This document shows, one piece after another, positions 7,244-15,977 of a stretch of DNA of 64,000 nt. The position numbers and the translations under genes were made by a program. Where the stretch lies: contig NZ_JXDG01000004.1 of NCBI RefSeq assembly GCF_000820515.1, positions 22,688 through 86,687 on the forward strand. Reading direction: 5' to 3'. The notes beneath the pieces were generated by a model. That model searched no databases, had not been told where the DNA came from, and was given only the letters and a program-made list of their open reading frames with translations. Each line of letters starts with the position of its first letter. The first letter of the stretch is position 1. This DNA comes from Pseudomonas batumici. GTDB lineage: Bacteria; Pseudomonadota; Gammaproteobacteria; Pseudomonadales; Pseudomonadaceae.

Positions 7244-8848
7244 CTATCGGCGCACGATCAGATACAAGCCCACGACGACCATGATACCCGCCGGCCAGTG
7301 ACCCAGTTCGTGCAGCGGCCCACTGGCGGCCAGTACTGCGCCGCCGCCCAGGTGCGCGCAGCCGAGCAGGCGCAGCAGCCAGTCGTCCTTGCGCCGGTTT
7401 CCATGCGGCTCGGGAGTGACGACATGGGGCTGGGCCAGGCGTTCCAGCAGGTCGCGGGTCATGTGGGCCAGGTGCGGCAGTTGCTCGATCTGGCCGTGCA
7501 GGTTGCCCAGCAGGATTTTCGGGCTGACGCGCTCGCGCATCCAGCGTTCGAGGAACGGCTGGGCGGTGCTCCACAGGTCCAGTTCCGGGTACAGCTGGCG
7601 GCCCAGCCCTTCGATGTTGAGCAGGGTCTTCTGCAAAAGAACAAGCTGCGGCTGGACTTCCATGTTGAAGCGCCGCGCGGTCTGGAACAGGCGCATCAGC
7701 ACCTGGCCGAAAGAAATGTCCTTGAGCGGTTTTTCGAAGATCGGCTCGCACACGGTACGGATCGCCGCCTCGAACTCGTTGAGCTTGGTGTGCGCCGGCA
7801 CCCAGCCCGAATCGATGTGCAGCTGGGCGACGCGGCGGTAGTCGCGCTTGAAGAAGGCGAACAGGTTGCGGGCCAGATAGTCCTGGTCTTCCGGGGTCAG
7901 GCTGCCGACGATGCCGCAGTCGATGGCGATGTACTTCGGGCTCCACGGGTTCACGGTGCTGACGAAGATGTTGCCGGGGTGCATGTCGGCGTGGAAGAAG
8001 CTGTCGCGGAACACCTGGGTGAAGAAGATCTCGACACCGCGCTCGGCGAGCAGTTTCATGTCGGTGCGCTGGTCGGCCAGGGTCGCCAGGTCCGTGACCT
8101 GGATGCCGTAGATGCGCTCCATCACCAGCACTTTCGGCCGGCACCAGTCCCAATGGACCTGGGGCACGTACATCATGTCCGAGCCTTCGAAGTTGCGCCG
8201 CAGCTGGCTGGCGTTGGCCGCTTCGCGGAGCAGGTCGAGTTCGTCGTAGATGGTCTTTTCGTAGTCGCTGACCACGTCCACCGGGTGCAGCAGGCGGGCG
8301 TCGGCCGAGACCCGCTCGGCGGCCCGGGCGAGCAGGAACAGCCAGGCCAGGTCCTGGGCGATGACCGGTTTGAGGCCAGGACGGATGACCTTCACCACCA
8401 CTTCTTCGCCGTTCTTCAACTGTGCCGCATGGACCTGCGCCACCGAGGCCGAGGCCAGCGGTTCGATGTCGAAGCGGTTGAAGACCTCGCCGACCTTCTT
8501 GCCCAGTTGCGCCTCGATCAGCGCGACGGCGGTCTGCGAGTCGAACGGCGGCACGCGGTCCTGCAGCAGCATCAACTCGTCGGCGATGTCCTCGGGCAGC
8601 AGGTCGCGGCGGGTGGAGAGGATCTGGCCGAACTTGATGAAGATCGGTCCCAGGTCCTGCAAGGCCAGGCGTAACCGCTCCCCGCGGCTCAGCGCCAGGG
8701 TCTTGCGCGGGAGCCAGCGCCAGGGCAGGGCAAAGCGCAGTGCCAGGAGGAACCAGGGCAGGGGCAGCTCGAACAGCAGGTCATCGAGACGGTAACGGAT
8801 CACGACGCGCTGGATGCGCAACAGACGGCGGACGGCAAGCAGCTTCAT
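7244..8848 (-). CDS. ubiB: Ubiquinone biosynthesis ATPase/kinase-like protein UbiB
   Basis: UbiB is an atypical kinase-like (ADCK/ABC1) membrane protein needed for ubiquinone synthesis, probably using ATPase activity to handle the lipid intermediates. The 534-residue product has the family KxGQ motif as KFGQ at residues 72-75, an ASASVAQVH loop, the catalytic HADMHPGN block and the metal-binding IDCGIVG. Two hydrophobic segments at the C-terminus anchor it in the membrane. The start overlaps ubiJ by 4 nt. Confidence 0.96.
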   Translation of the reverse strand: MKLLAVRRLLRIQRVVIRYRLDDLLFELPLPWFLLALRFALPWRWLPRKTLALSRGERLRLALQDLGPIFIKFGQILSTRRDLLPEDIADELMLLQDRVPPFDSQTAVALIEAQLGKKVGEVFNRFDIEPLASASVAQVHAAQLKNGEEVVVKVIRPGLKPVIAQDLAWLFLLARAAERVSADARLLHPVDVVSDYEKTIYDELDLLREAANASQLRRNFEGSDMMYVPQVHWDWCRPKVLVMERIYGIQVTDLATLADQRTDMKLLAERGVEIFFTQVFRDSFFHADMHPGNIFVSTVNPWSPKYIAIDCGIVGSLTPEDQDYLARNLFAFFKRDYRRVAQLHIDSGWVPAHTKLNEFEAAIRTVCEPIFEKPLKDISFGQVLMRLFQTARRFNMEVQPQLVLLQKTLLNIEGLGRQLYPELDLWSTAQPFLERWMRERVSPKILLGNLHGQIEQLPHLAHMTRDLLERLAQPHVVTPEPHGNRRKDDWLLRLLGCAHLGGGAVLAASGPLHELGHWPAGIMVVVGLYLIVRR

Positions 8849-9468
8849 GCGTTATCGCTGGAGTTGAGGGATCGGGAAAGGCGCTCGACGCGCGCCTCGA
8901 GACGTTCCAGGTCGAGCTTGACCCGGTCCAGTTCGTCGAAGCGCGCTTCGGCCTCGTGGGTGCCCACCAGGGCACGGGATTCTTCGCTGAGGTATTCGGC
9001 CAGGTTTTGCTTCAGGCTGACCAGGCCCTGCCGGTACAAGCCGGCCCGGCTGCGCAAGTGGCCGCTGAGCAAGGGTGTGGCGATCGGGCCGAGCCAGCGC
9101 GAGAGTTCATACTCCCAGTCCAGCTCCAGGTCCTGGAGGACCCCGGCCAGGTCCAGCAGCACCGCGCTGTCGCCTTCCAGGCTGACCTCGGGGCTGTGCA
9201 GGACGGCGGTCTTGTCGCGGCTCAGGGCCAGGCTCAGCAGGCTCGAGGCCGGGGCGTGGAGGATGCAGTCGGCCTCGGTGGCCCAGTGCGCGGCCAGCAG
9301 CAGGCCTTGGTCGCTGGGCAGGATGAACAGCTTCAGGGCCGGGCTGGCGCAGTCGACTTCGATGAGCTTGCCCGTCAGGTGGCCCAGGCGGCTCAAGGCC
9401 GTGCCGTCGAGGCGCAGCACCCGGTTGAGACCGTGCTCGACGCCGGCGAGAAGGCCGCTGAGCAGCAT
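8845..9468 (-). CDS. ubiJ: Ubiquinone biosynthesis accessory factor UbiJ
   Basis: This 207-residue product has an SCP2-like lipid-binding N-terminal half and a C-terminal coiled-coil-like region ([20 protein letters not shown]). UbiJ organises the soluble Ubi complex and binds ubiquinone intermediates. It lies exactly between ubiE and ubiB, sharing 1 nt with ubiE and 4 nt with ubiB, the conserved gammaproteobacterial order. Sequence conservation in this family is low, so position is the strongest evidence. Confidence 0.92.
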   Translation of the reverse strand: MLLSGLLAGVEHGLNRVLRLDGTALSRLGHLTGKLIEVDCASPALKLFILPSDQGLLLAAHWATEADCILHAPASSLLSLALSRDKTAVLHSPEVSLEGDSAVLLDLAGVLQDLELDWEYELSRWLGPIATPLLSGHLRSRAGLYRQGLVSLKQNLAEYLSEESRALVGTHEAEARFDELDRVKLDLERLEARVERLSRSLNSSDNA

Positions 9469-10238
9469 CAGGGCTTGATGCCGCGATGCAGGGCGACGAT
9501 GCCCGCGGTCATGTTGTGGTAGGTCACGCGGTCGAAACCGGCCTCCACCATCATCGATTTCAGGGTTTCCTGGTTCGGGTGCATGCGGATCGATTCGGCC
9601 AGGTAGCGATAGCTTTCCGAGTCGTTGGTGATCAGCTTGCCGGCCAGTGGCATGAAGGCGAACGAGTAGGCGTCGTAGACCTTGGACATCAGCGCGCTGG
9701 TCGGCTTGGAGAACTCCAGCACCAGCAGGCGGCCGCCGGGCTTGAGTACCCGCAGCATGGAGCGCAGGGCGTCTTCCTTGTGGGTGACGTTGCGCAGGCC
9801 GAAGGCGATGGTCACGCAGTCGAAATGGTTGTCCGGGAAGGGCAGTTTCTCCGCGTCGGCCTGGACGAACTCGACGTTGCCGGCCACGCCCAGGTCCAGC
9901 AGGCGGTCACGGCCGACCTTGAGCATGGAGGCGTTGATGTCGGCCAGCACCACCTGGCCGGTGGGGCCTACCAGGTGCGAGAATTTGCGGGTCAGGTCGC
10001 CGGTGCCGCCGGCGATATCCAGCACCCGGTTACCCGGGCGCACGCCGGACAGCTCGATGGTGAAGCGCTTCCAGAGGCGGTGCAGGCCACCGGACAACAC
10101 GTCGTTCATCAAGTCGTACTTGGCGGCCACGGAGTGGAACACCTCGGCGACCTTTTCCGCCTTTTGGCTTTCCGGTACGTTCTTGAAGCCGAAGTGTGTG
10201 GTGGGTTCGGCATCGCTGCCTTTGCGCTGATCAGTCAT
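9468..10238 (-). CDS. ubiE: Ubiquinone/menaquinone methyltransferase UbiE
   Basis: UbiE is the SAM-dependent C-methyltransferase of ubiquinone synthesis (2-methoxy-6-polyprenyl-benzoquinol methylase). With ATG at 10238 the product has 256 residues, starting [12 protein letters not shown]; the frame continues to 10343 but that stretch looks unlike protein. Motifs seen are [20 protein letters not shown], the SAM loop [12 protein letters not shown] and the family block [20 protein letters not shown]. It heads the long minus-strand run and is divergent from the PHA granule gene at 10393, so promoters must lie in 10239-10392. Confidence 0.96.
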   Translation of the reverse strand: MTDQRKGSDAEPTTHFGFKNVPESQKAEKVAEVFHSVAAKYDLMNDVLSGGLHRLWKRFTIELSGVRPGNRVLDIAGGTGDLTRKFSHLVGPTGQVVLADINASMLKVGRDRLLDLGVAGNVEFVQADAEKLPFPDNHFDCVTIAFGLRNVTHKEDALRSMLRVLKPGGRLLVLEFSKPTSALMSKVYDAYSFAFMPLAGKLITNDSESYRYLAESIRMHPNQETLKSMMVEAGFDRVTYHNMTAGIVALHRGIKP

Positions 10239-10392
10239 GTCGCTGTCACCAGAAGAGAGTGCGGGCATTCTAATCCCGGTGGGCGGCTTTGTCTTGGCAA
10301 GGGTGCATGTAAGATAGGCAACCGCCGGGACGTTTTGACGCATTCAGGGTCAGGATTCGCCGGGCAAGACCCGATAGAGCAGGAGTCATTCG

Positions 10393-10668
10393 ATGGCCCG
10401 TATTAGTGTTGAACGCGTCCACCGCCTGGGTAAGGCCGGTGCGCGCGAGAAGGCCGATCAGTTGGCGCAGAAGTTGGCCGGGCAGTATGGCCTGGAGCCG
10501 CAGTGGTCCGGCGACACCCTGAACCTCAGGCGTTCCGGGGTCAAGGGCGCGGTGCATGTGGGCGACGAGACGATCCGCATCGATGTCGAACTGGGCCTGC
10601 TGATGTCGGCCATGAGCGGCACCATCAAGGCCGAGATCGAAAGGGCCCTGGACAAGGCGCTGGCCTGA
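10393..10668 (+). CDS. Polyhydroxyalkanoic acid system family protein
   Basis: The 91-residue product matches the small conserved protein found beside PHA genes in Pseudomonas (PHA_gran_rgn family). It begins MARISVERVHRLGKAGAREK and has GLLMSAMSGTIKAEIERAL near the end. Its exact role is not established; it has been linked to PHA granules by position. GGAG lies upstream at normal spacing. It is transcribed away from ubiE and is followed 139 nt later by phaI. Confidence 0.85.
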   Translation: MARISVERVHRLGKAGAREKADQLAQKLAGQYGLEPQWSGDTLNLRRSGVKGAVHVGDETIRIDVELGLLMSAMSGTIKAEIERALDKALA

Positions 10669-10807
10669 TACGCCGTTCCTGCTCCCGCGAAGAGGGGAGC
10701 AGGGTGGCTTCGGGTTAGGGTGCCCATTCTAATTTTTCTCATTACTTTGTGCATGAGCCCCCATTCCGGTGGGCAGATCCTCCAACCGTTCACCCGTGAG
10801 GTGCACC

Positions 10808-11230
10808 ATGGCCAAAGTAAGTCTGAAGAAAAAATCCGACGGTCAGCCAACCGCCCTGGCTGAAGTGAAAGTGTATGCGCGCAAGATCTGGCTGGCGGGT
10901 CTGGGTGCTTATACCAAGGTCGGCCGGGAAGGCAGCGAGTACTTCAAGGAGCTCGTGAAAGCCGGTCAAGACGTTGAAAAGGAAGGTAAAAAACTGATTG
11001 GCGTGCAGCGTGAAGCGGCCAACAGTCAGATCGACAGCGTGAAGGGCGAAGTCACCAGTCTCAAGGGCAAGGTGGAAGTGCAACTGGACAAGGTCGAGAA
11101 AGCCTTCGACCATCGGGTCGCCAGTGCCTTGAATCGCATTGGGATTCCGTCTAAACATGATGTGGAAACACTTTCTGCCAAGCTCGATGAGCTGACGGCA
11201 TTGCTCGAACGTGTTGCGCGTAAACATTAA
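10808..11230 (+). CDS. phaI: Phasin PhaI
   Basis: PhaI is a phasin that coats medium-chain-length PHA granules. With ATG at 10808 the product has 140 residues. The phasin domain is shown by VYARKIWLAGLGAYTKVGREG and a long amphipathic helix with heptad character (about residues 60-105). It lacks the Lys/Ala-rich tail of PhaF, its paralogue 10 nt downstream, with which it shares the ARKIWLAGLG..K block and RIG(I/V)PS near residue 115. The two are one operon ending in the terminator at 12033. Confidence 0.94.
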   Translation: MAKVSLKKKSDGQPTALAEVKVYARKIWLAGLGAYTKVGREGSEYFKELVKAGQDVEKEGKKLIGVQREAANSQIDSVKGEVTSLKGKVEVQLDKVEKAFDHRVASALNRIGIPSKHDVETLSAKLDELTALLERVARKH

Positions 11231-11240
11231 GGAGAACGGG

Positions 11241-12014
11241 ATGGCTGGCAAGAAGAATACCGAGAAAGAAGGCAGCTCGTGGATCGGGAAGGTTGAGGAG
11301 TATTCCCGCAAAATCTGGCTGGCTGGTTTAGGCGTGTACTCGAAGATCGATACCGACGGCAGCAAACTCTTCGAGTCGCTGGTCAAGGACGGCGAGAAGG
11401 CCGAGAAACTCACCAAGACCGCGGTCGACAAGAAAGTCGATGCGGCCAAGGACTCCGCCAGTTCCGCCAAGTCGCGCATCGCCGGGGTCAAGGACCGTGC
11501 GCTGGGCAAGTGGGACGAGTTGGAAGGGGCTTTCGACAAGCGCCTGAACAGCGCTATTTCGCGCCTGGGCGTACCGAGCCGCAATGAAGTGAAAGCGCTG
11601 CACAGCAAGGTCGATACCCTGACCAAGCAGATCGAGAAACTCACGGGTGAGGCAGTGCCCCGGGCCTCGACGAAAACGGCTGCGGCCAAGCCTGCGGCAA
11701 AAGCGGCAGCCAAGCCCTTGGTGAAGGCCGCGGCCAAACCTGCTGCCAAGCCTGCGGCGAAAACCGCAGCGGCCAAGCCAGCCGCGAAAGCCGCCGCCAA
11801 GCCCGCGGCGAAACCAGCAGCGGCCAAACCGGCTGTGAAGCCAGCCGCCAAACCGGCAGCGGCGAAAAAGCCTGCTGCCGCGAAGCCGGCTCCTACCGCT
11901 GCGGCCAAGCCTGCCGTGGCTCCGGTATCGGCCGCCAACTCCGCTGCGGCTCCGGCATCGGCGCCCGCTCCGGCGGCGACACCCAGCACACCGACTCCAG
12001 CCTCTCAAGCCTGA
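11241..12014 (+). CDS. phaF: Phasin and granule-segregation protein PhaF
   Basis: PhaF binds PHA granules through its N-terminal phasin domain and DNA through a histone-H1-like tail, helping share granules between daughter cells. The 257-residue product shows the phasin domain at about residues 10-135 (YSRKIWLAGLGVYSKIDTDG), a coiled-coil stretch, and from about 144 on a run of AAKP/KPAA repeats followed by an Ala/Pro-rich end. GGAG precedes ATG 11241 by 7 nt. The repeat tail is coded by GC-rich near-repeats, so its length probably varies between strains. Confidence 0.95.
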   Translation: MAGKKNTEKEGSSWIGKVEEYSRKIWLAGLGVYSKIDTDGSKLFESLVKDGEKAEKLTKTAVDKKVDAAKDSASSAKSRIAGVKDRALGKWDELEGAFDKRLNSAISRLGVPSRNEVKALHSKVDTLTKQIEKLTGEAVPRASTKTAAAKPAAKAAAKPLVKAAAKPAAKPAAKTAAAKPAAKAAAKPAAKPAAAKPAVKPAAKPAAAKKPAAAKPAPTAAAKPAVAPVSAANSAAAPASAPAPAATPSTPTPASQA

Positions 12015-12032
12015 GTCGTTACCCGCTGAATG

Positions 12033-12065
12033 AAAACGCCCGACCTGTGAAGGTCGGGCGTTTTT
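12033..12065 (+). terminator. Rho-independent terminator of phaI-phaF
   Basis: An almost perfect stem, ACGCCCGACCT and AGGTCGGGCGT around a GTGA loop, is followed by a run of T. It lies 19 nt after the phaF stop. A-rich sequence on the other side would let it act in both directions. Confidence 0.9.
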
Positions 12066-12078
12066 GTTTGGGCCTGTT

Positions 12079-12418
12079 TGTGGGAGCCGGCTTGCTAGCG
12101 ATGAGGCCCTTGAGTCTTGCGGTGTCCATCCGGGCGCTATCGCCAGCAAGCCGGCTCCCACAATAAATCTGCGTCTCACCGCGAAACATGGTGTTGCCAC
12201 GACCTTTGTAGGAGCTGGCTTGCCAGCGATGAGGCCCTTGAGTCTTGCAGCGACTGCACGGGCGCCATCGCCAGCAAGCCGGCTCCCACAATAAGTCTGC
12301 GTATCACCGCGAAACATCGTGTTGCCAGGACCTTTGTGGGAGCTGGCTTGCCAGCGATGAGGCCCTTGAGTCTTGTGGTGTCCGTCCGGGCGCCATCGCC
12401 GGCAAGCCGGCTCCTACA
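12079..12418. repeat. Tandem array of three REP palindrome pairs
   Basis: The phaF-phaD gap is filled by three REP doublets at 12079-12162, 12207-12290 and 12335-12418. Each has two inverted arms (GGAGC[C/T]GGCTTGC... and ...GCAAGCCGGCTCC) about 84 nt end to end, with near-identical arms ATGAGGCCCTTGAGTCTTG between. The spacers between doublets also repeat (ACCGCGAAACAT..TGTTGCCA), so the whole unit of about 128 nt was duplicated twice. The last arm ends 3 nt before the phaD stop codon. Confidence 0.93.
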
Positions 12419-12420
12419 TC

Positions 12421-13041
12421 TCAGTCGTGATCTTCGAGATAGTGCAGCGCCATCTGCTCCGTCGCCAGCCGCGCCGGGGTCAGCAGGTGTGGGGCCACGA
12501 GCATCATGATCTGGTACACCACCAGTCGCACCTCGCCTTCGCGCCCGAGGATCCGTTGGTAATCCAGGGAAAACAGCAGCGTCAGGGTGATCTGCTCCAC
12601 CAGTTGCCCTAGGGCCTGGGTTTCACTCATCAGCAACCCTTGCGCCTTCAGCCGCGCCAGCAGTGACGCCAGTGTTCGTTTAAGGGCATTGAGCAGGTTG
12701 CGGATACCCTTGGCCAGCTTGGGCAGGCGCCCGGACAGATTGGACAGGTCCTGGAACAGGAAGCGGTAATGGGCCAGCCGCTCGACGATCAGGTGCAGGA
12801 ACAACCAGTAGTCCTCGGGCGCCAGCCGGGCGTCGGCCGGTGGGTCGAGCAAGGGAGTCAGTTCGCCCTGGAAGCGCTCGAACAAGCCCAGGACCAGGGG
12901 CTCCTTGCCGTGGAAGTGGTAGTAGAGGTTGCCCGGGCTGATCCCCATTTCATTGGCCACTTCCATGGTCGAAACGTTGGGTTCGCCTTTCTGGTTGAAC
13001 AGTTGCAGGGCACATTCAAGGATCCGGTCGCGGGTTTTCAT
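12421..13041 (-). CDS. phaD: TetR-family regulator PhaD
   Basis: The 206-residue product has a TetR helix-turn-helix: TRDRILECALQLFNQKGEPN then TMEVANEMGISPGNLYYHF at about residues 25-43. PhaD activates the pha genes in pseudomonads, sensing a fatty-acid-derived ligand in its helical C-terminal domain. It is last in the phaC1-phaZ-phaC2-phaD order, 63 nt after phaC2. Confidence 0.94.
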   Translation of the reverse strand: MKTRDRILECALQLFNQKGEPNVSTMEVANEMGISPGNLYYHFHGKEPLVLGLFERFQGELTPLLDPPADARLAPEDYWLFLHLIVERLAHYRFLFQDLSNLSGRLPKLAKGIRNLLNALKRTLASLLARLKAQGLLMSETQALGQLVEQITLTLLFSLDYQRILGREGEVRLVVYQIMMLVAPHLLTPARLATEQMALHYLEDHD

Positions 13042-13104
13042 CCAGCCTTCTTAGGTCGTTCCGGCAGTTCGCCACGGCTGCCCGGCAGCCGTGATCGGTC
13101 ATCG

Positions 13105-14787
13105 TCAGCGCACCCGGACATAAGTGCCGGGTGCCGCCTCCATAGGGGGGTAATTGGCATTGCCCAGGGCCATCTGGGTTTCACGCTGGGCTCCCGAGCG
13201 TTCCTGGACCCACAGCAGCCACTGGTTCCACCAGCTGCCATCGACCTGTTTGCCGTCGTAGTACCAGGCCCGCGGATCACTGCTCAACTTCGGGTTGTCG
13301 ACGTAGTTGGCCTTGGGATTGCTCGGCGGGTTGAGGATGCTCTGGACATGGCCGCTGTTGGACAGCACGAAGCGGCGATTGCCCCCCAGCAGCAAGGTCG
13401 AGCGGTAGACCGCATCCCAGGGCGTGATGTGGTCGTTGATGCCGCCGACGCTGAAGCTGTCGACCGTGACTTTCTGCAGGTCGATGGGGGTGCCGCAGAC
13501 TTCCAGGCCGCCCGGATGACTCAGCGGGTTGTGCTTGAAGAAGTCCAGCAGGTCGCCGTGAAACGCCGCGGGCAGGCGGGTGTTGTCGTTGTTCCAGTAG
13601 AGAATGTCGAACGCCGGCGGCTCCCTGCCCAGCAGGTAGTTGTTGACCCAGTAGTTCCAGATCAGGTCGTTGGGCCGCATCCAGGCGAAGACCTTGGCCA
13701 TGTCGCGGCCATCGAGTACGCCTTGCTGGTAGGAGCGGCGCTTGGCCGCTTCCAGGGTCTGTTCGTCGGCGAACAGGGCGGCCGGGCTGTCCAGCTGGCT
13801 GTCGAGCAGGCTGACCAGGTAGGTGGCGCTGGACACCCGGCGCAGTTGCCGCTTGGCCAACAGGTGGCCTTGCAGGGCGGCAATGGTCAGGCCGCCGGCA
13901 CAGGCGCCCATCAGGTTGACCTCGCGGCTGGCGGTGATCGCCCGGCAGACGTTCATGGCCTCTTCCACGGCCTCGACATAGCTGGACAGGCCCCATTCGC
14001 GGTGACGTACATCCGGGTTGCGCCAACTGATGACAAACACCTGGAGGTTGTTCTTGAGGGCGAACTGCACAAAGCTGTTGGACGGACTCAGGTCGAAAAT
14101 GTAGTACTTGTTGATCTGCGGCGGCACGATCAGCAACGGCCTGGCGTACTGCTTTTCGCTCATGGGCCGGTACTGGATCAGTTCCAGCAGTTCATTGCGA
14201 AACACCACCGAACCGGGGGTGGTCGCCACGGACTTGCCGACTTCGAACGAGTGCTTGGTGACCTGGCTGGGCAAGCCATTGTTGTGCAGCAGGTCGTCCA
14301 CCAGGTGGCTGATGCCGCGCACGATGCTGTTGCCGCCGGTGTTGAACAGCTCCTTGATCGCCAACGGATTGAGCAGGGTGTTGGAGGGGGCCAGGGCGTC
14401 GTTGAGCAGGGTGAAGATAAAGTGCGCCCGGGCGCGATCGTCGGCGCTCATCCGGCTGTCGTCGATCCAGAGCCTGACCTCTTTCTGCCAGGCCAGATAG
14501 GCTTGCAGGCCACGGCGGTAGAACGGATTGAGGCTCCAGGTCGGGTCGGCGAAGCGCGCGTCTTGCGGGTTGGGCTTGTGCAGCGTGTCGCCGAGCAGCA
14601 CCTTGCCCAGTTGTCCGCCCAGGGCCAGGACATGCCGGGCGGTGTGGAACGGATTGCGCAGGCTATGGGCGGCTACGCTGCGCAGGCTGGAAAACAGATC
14701 CCGGCCGCGCAGGCCGGTAATCGCACTCTGTGCGTTGATGAACGTGGCGGGTGTGGGCATCGAACCCGTCGCTGGTTTGTCTCGCAT
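13105..14787 (-). CDS. phaC2: Class II poly(3-hydroxyalkanoate) synthase PhaC2
   Basis: PhaC2 polymerises (R)-3-hydroxyacyl-CoA of medium chain length into PHA at the granule surface. The 560-residue product has the lipase-like box GACAGG with Cys296, and the other catalytic residues in GGINDHITPW (Asp452) and SNSGHVQS (His480). It is a paralogue of phaC1 across its full length, including YWVNNYLLG. GGAG lies 9 nt upstream of the ATG. A 130-nt gap without further signal separates it from phaZ. Confidence 0.96.
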   Translation of the reverse strand: MRDKPATGSMPTPATFINAQSAITGLRGRDLFSSLRSVAAHSLRNPFHTARHVLALGGQLGKVLLGDTLHKPNPQDARFADPTWSLNPFYRRGLQAYLAWQKEVRLWIDDSRMSADDRARAHFIFTLLNDALAPSNTLLNPLAIKELFNTGGNSIVRGISHLVDDLLHNNGLPSQVTKHSFEVGKSVATTPGSVVFRNELLELIQYRPMSEKQYARPLLIVPPQINKYYIFDLSPSNSFVQFALKNNLQVFVISWRNPDVRHREWGLSSYVEAVEEAMNVCRAITASREVNLMGACAGGLTIAALQGHLLAKRQLRRVSSATYLVSLLDSQLDSPAALFADEQTLEAAKRRSYQQGVLDGRDMAKVFAWMRPNDLIWNYWVNNYLLGREPPAFDILYWNNDNTRLPAAFHGDLLDFFKHNPLSHPGGLEVCGTPIDLQKVTVDSFSVGGINDHITPWDAVYRSTLLLGGNRRFVLSNSGHVQSILNPPSNPKANYVDNPKLSSDPRAWYYDGKQVDGSWWNQWLLWVQERSGAQRETQMALGNANYPPMEAAPGTYVRVR

Positions 14788-14917
14788 GAGTCAACACTCC
14801 TTCGTCATCAAGCTATCAACCAACACCGGGGCCGCGCGGGCAGGCTCGTCGGTCCCGGACCTCGTTGCGCGACACGGGCTTCCTACCCGTGCACGCCTAC
14901 TGCCAGGAAAAAGACTG

Positions 14918-15775
14918 CTAGGTACTCTTGAAAGGTGTCGGGTGCGGGTGCATCACCGCCCGCAGACGTTCTTCCTCGAGGAACTTCATGATGATCGGTG
15001 CGACGGCCTCGGCCCGGGTGATCAGGAATAAATGGCCATCGTCGATTATGTGTAGCTGGGCATTGGGAATTCGCCAAGCCAGCAGGCGCATATTGATCAG
15101 CGGAATCAGCGGATCGTCGTCGCCGGCCAGCACCAGGGTCGGCTGGTTGATCTTGTGCAGCCAGTGGATGCTGGTCCAGCCCAGGCCCGCGAACAGTTGC
15201 CAGTAGTAGCCCAGCTTGCCGGCGGAGCGGACCTTGGCGGCATGCTCGGCGGCCAGGTGCGGATCGCGGCGAAAGGCGCCGCCGTAGATGGTCGGCGCAA
15301 TGCGGATGACGTGGGACGGTTGGAGGTAGCGCCGCGGACTGGCCATGTTCCACAACACCTTGGGCTTGCCCGGGACCATCACCATGCCGGCGGCGGTGGC
15401 GGCGAGGATCAGCTTCTTGCAGCGCTCCGGGTAGTCATGGGCGAACTGTTGCGCCAGGGCGCCGCCCCAGGACACCCCCACCACATTGACCTGGCCGTAA
15501 TCCAGGTAATCGAGCATGCGCGTGGTGAGTTTGGCCAGGCAGGGAAAGCGATACGGCCGGTTGGGGGTCGACGAGCCGCCGACGCCGGGAACGTCGAAGG
15601 CGATGACTTCCAGGTCCGGGTCCAGGGCCTGGACGAACGGAAACACCAGCTCCAGGTTGGCGCCGATGCCGTTGAAGATCAGCAAGGGCGTCAGATGAGG
15701 CTTGCCGGGGCGAACCGCGGTGCGGATGGTCTGGCCATCCAGATCGATGGTTCGGAAGATGAACGGTTGCGGCAT
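14918..15775 (-). CDS. phaZ: Intracellular PHA depolymerase PhaZ
   Basis: PhaZ is an alpha/beta hydrolase that breaks stored medium-chain-length PHA into 3-hydroxyacids. The 285-residue product has the nucleophile elbow GVSWGG (Ser102), an Asp in LAGDDDPLIP and His in IDDGHLFLIT, plus the oxyanion region FNGIGANLE. It has no signal peptide, consistent with an enzyme bound to intracellular granules. It lies between the two synthase genes, the conserved arrangement. Confidence 0.96.
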   Translation of the reverse strand: MPQPFIFRTIDLDGQTIRTAVRPGKPHLTPLLIFNGIGANLELVFPFVQALDPDLEVIAFDVPGVGGSSTPNRPYRFPCLAKLTTRMLDYLDYGQVNVVGVSWGGALAQQFAHDYPERCKKLILAATAAGMVMVPGKPKVLWNMASPRRYLQPSHVIRIAPTIYGGAFRRDPHLAAEHAAKVRSAGKLGYYWQLFAGLGWTSIHWLHKINQPTLVLAGDDDPLIPLINMRLLAWRIPNAQLHIIDDGHLFLITRAEAVAPIIMKFLEEERLRAVMHPHPTPFKST

Positions 15776-15871
15776 GCTCGAAGCCCTGTGGTTAAAACCG
15801 GTTTTCCTGATCTAACGTGGTCCCTGTTGGTTCAGGGTGTGTGTCCTGATGTTGAAGCTGGGCGCGGCCCT

Positions 15872-15953
15872 TGTGGGAGCCGGCTTGCCGGCGATGGCGT
15901 CCGAATGGACACCGCAAGGCTCAAGGGCCTCATCGCCGGCAAGCGGCTCCTAT
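15872..15953. repeat. REP palindrome pair between phaZ and phaC1
   Basis: Two inverted arms, GGGAGCCGGCTTGCCGGCGAT and ATCGCCGGCAAGCGGCTCC, lie about 80 nt end to end in the 202-nt phaC1-phaZ gap. The second arm has lost one C relative to other copies. On the transcript it could form a long stem that affects phaC1 mRNA stability. Confidence 0.88.
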
Positions 15954-15977
15954 AGGTAGCGCGGTGTTTTTGAATCC

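Noticed and set aside
6771..8153. Long upstream extension of the hisI frame to 460 codons
   Set aside because: The extra part overlaps ubiB in another frame; the family start is ATG at 7163.
12079..12418. Repeat array considered as CRISPR
   Set aside because: The units are inverted palindromes with conserved inner sequences and conserved spacers, not short direct repeats with unique spacers, and no cas gene is near.
12769..14931. A 720-codon open frame on the plus strand
   Set aside because: It lies antisense to phaC2 and is an effect of high GC at third positions; its translation is low-complexity in Gln, Val and Gly and it matches nothing.
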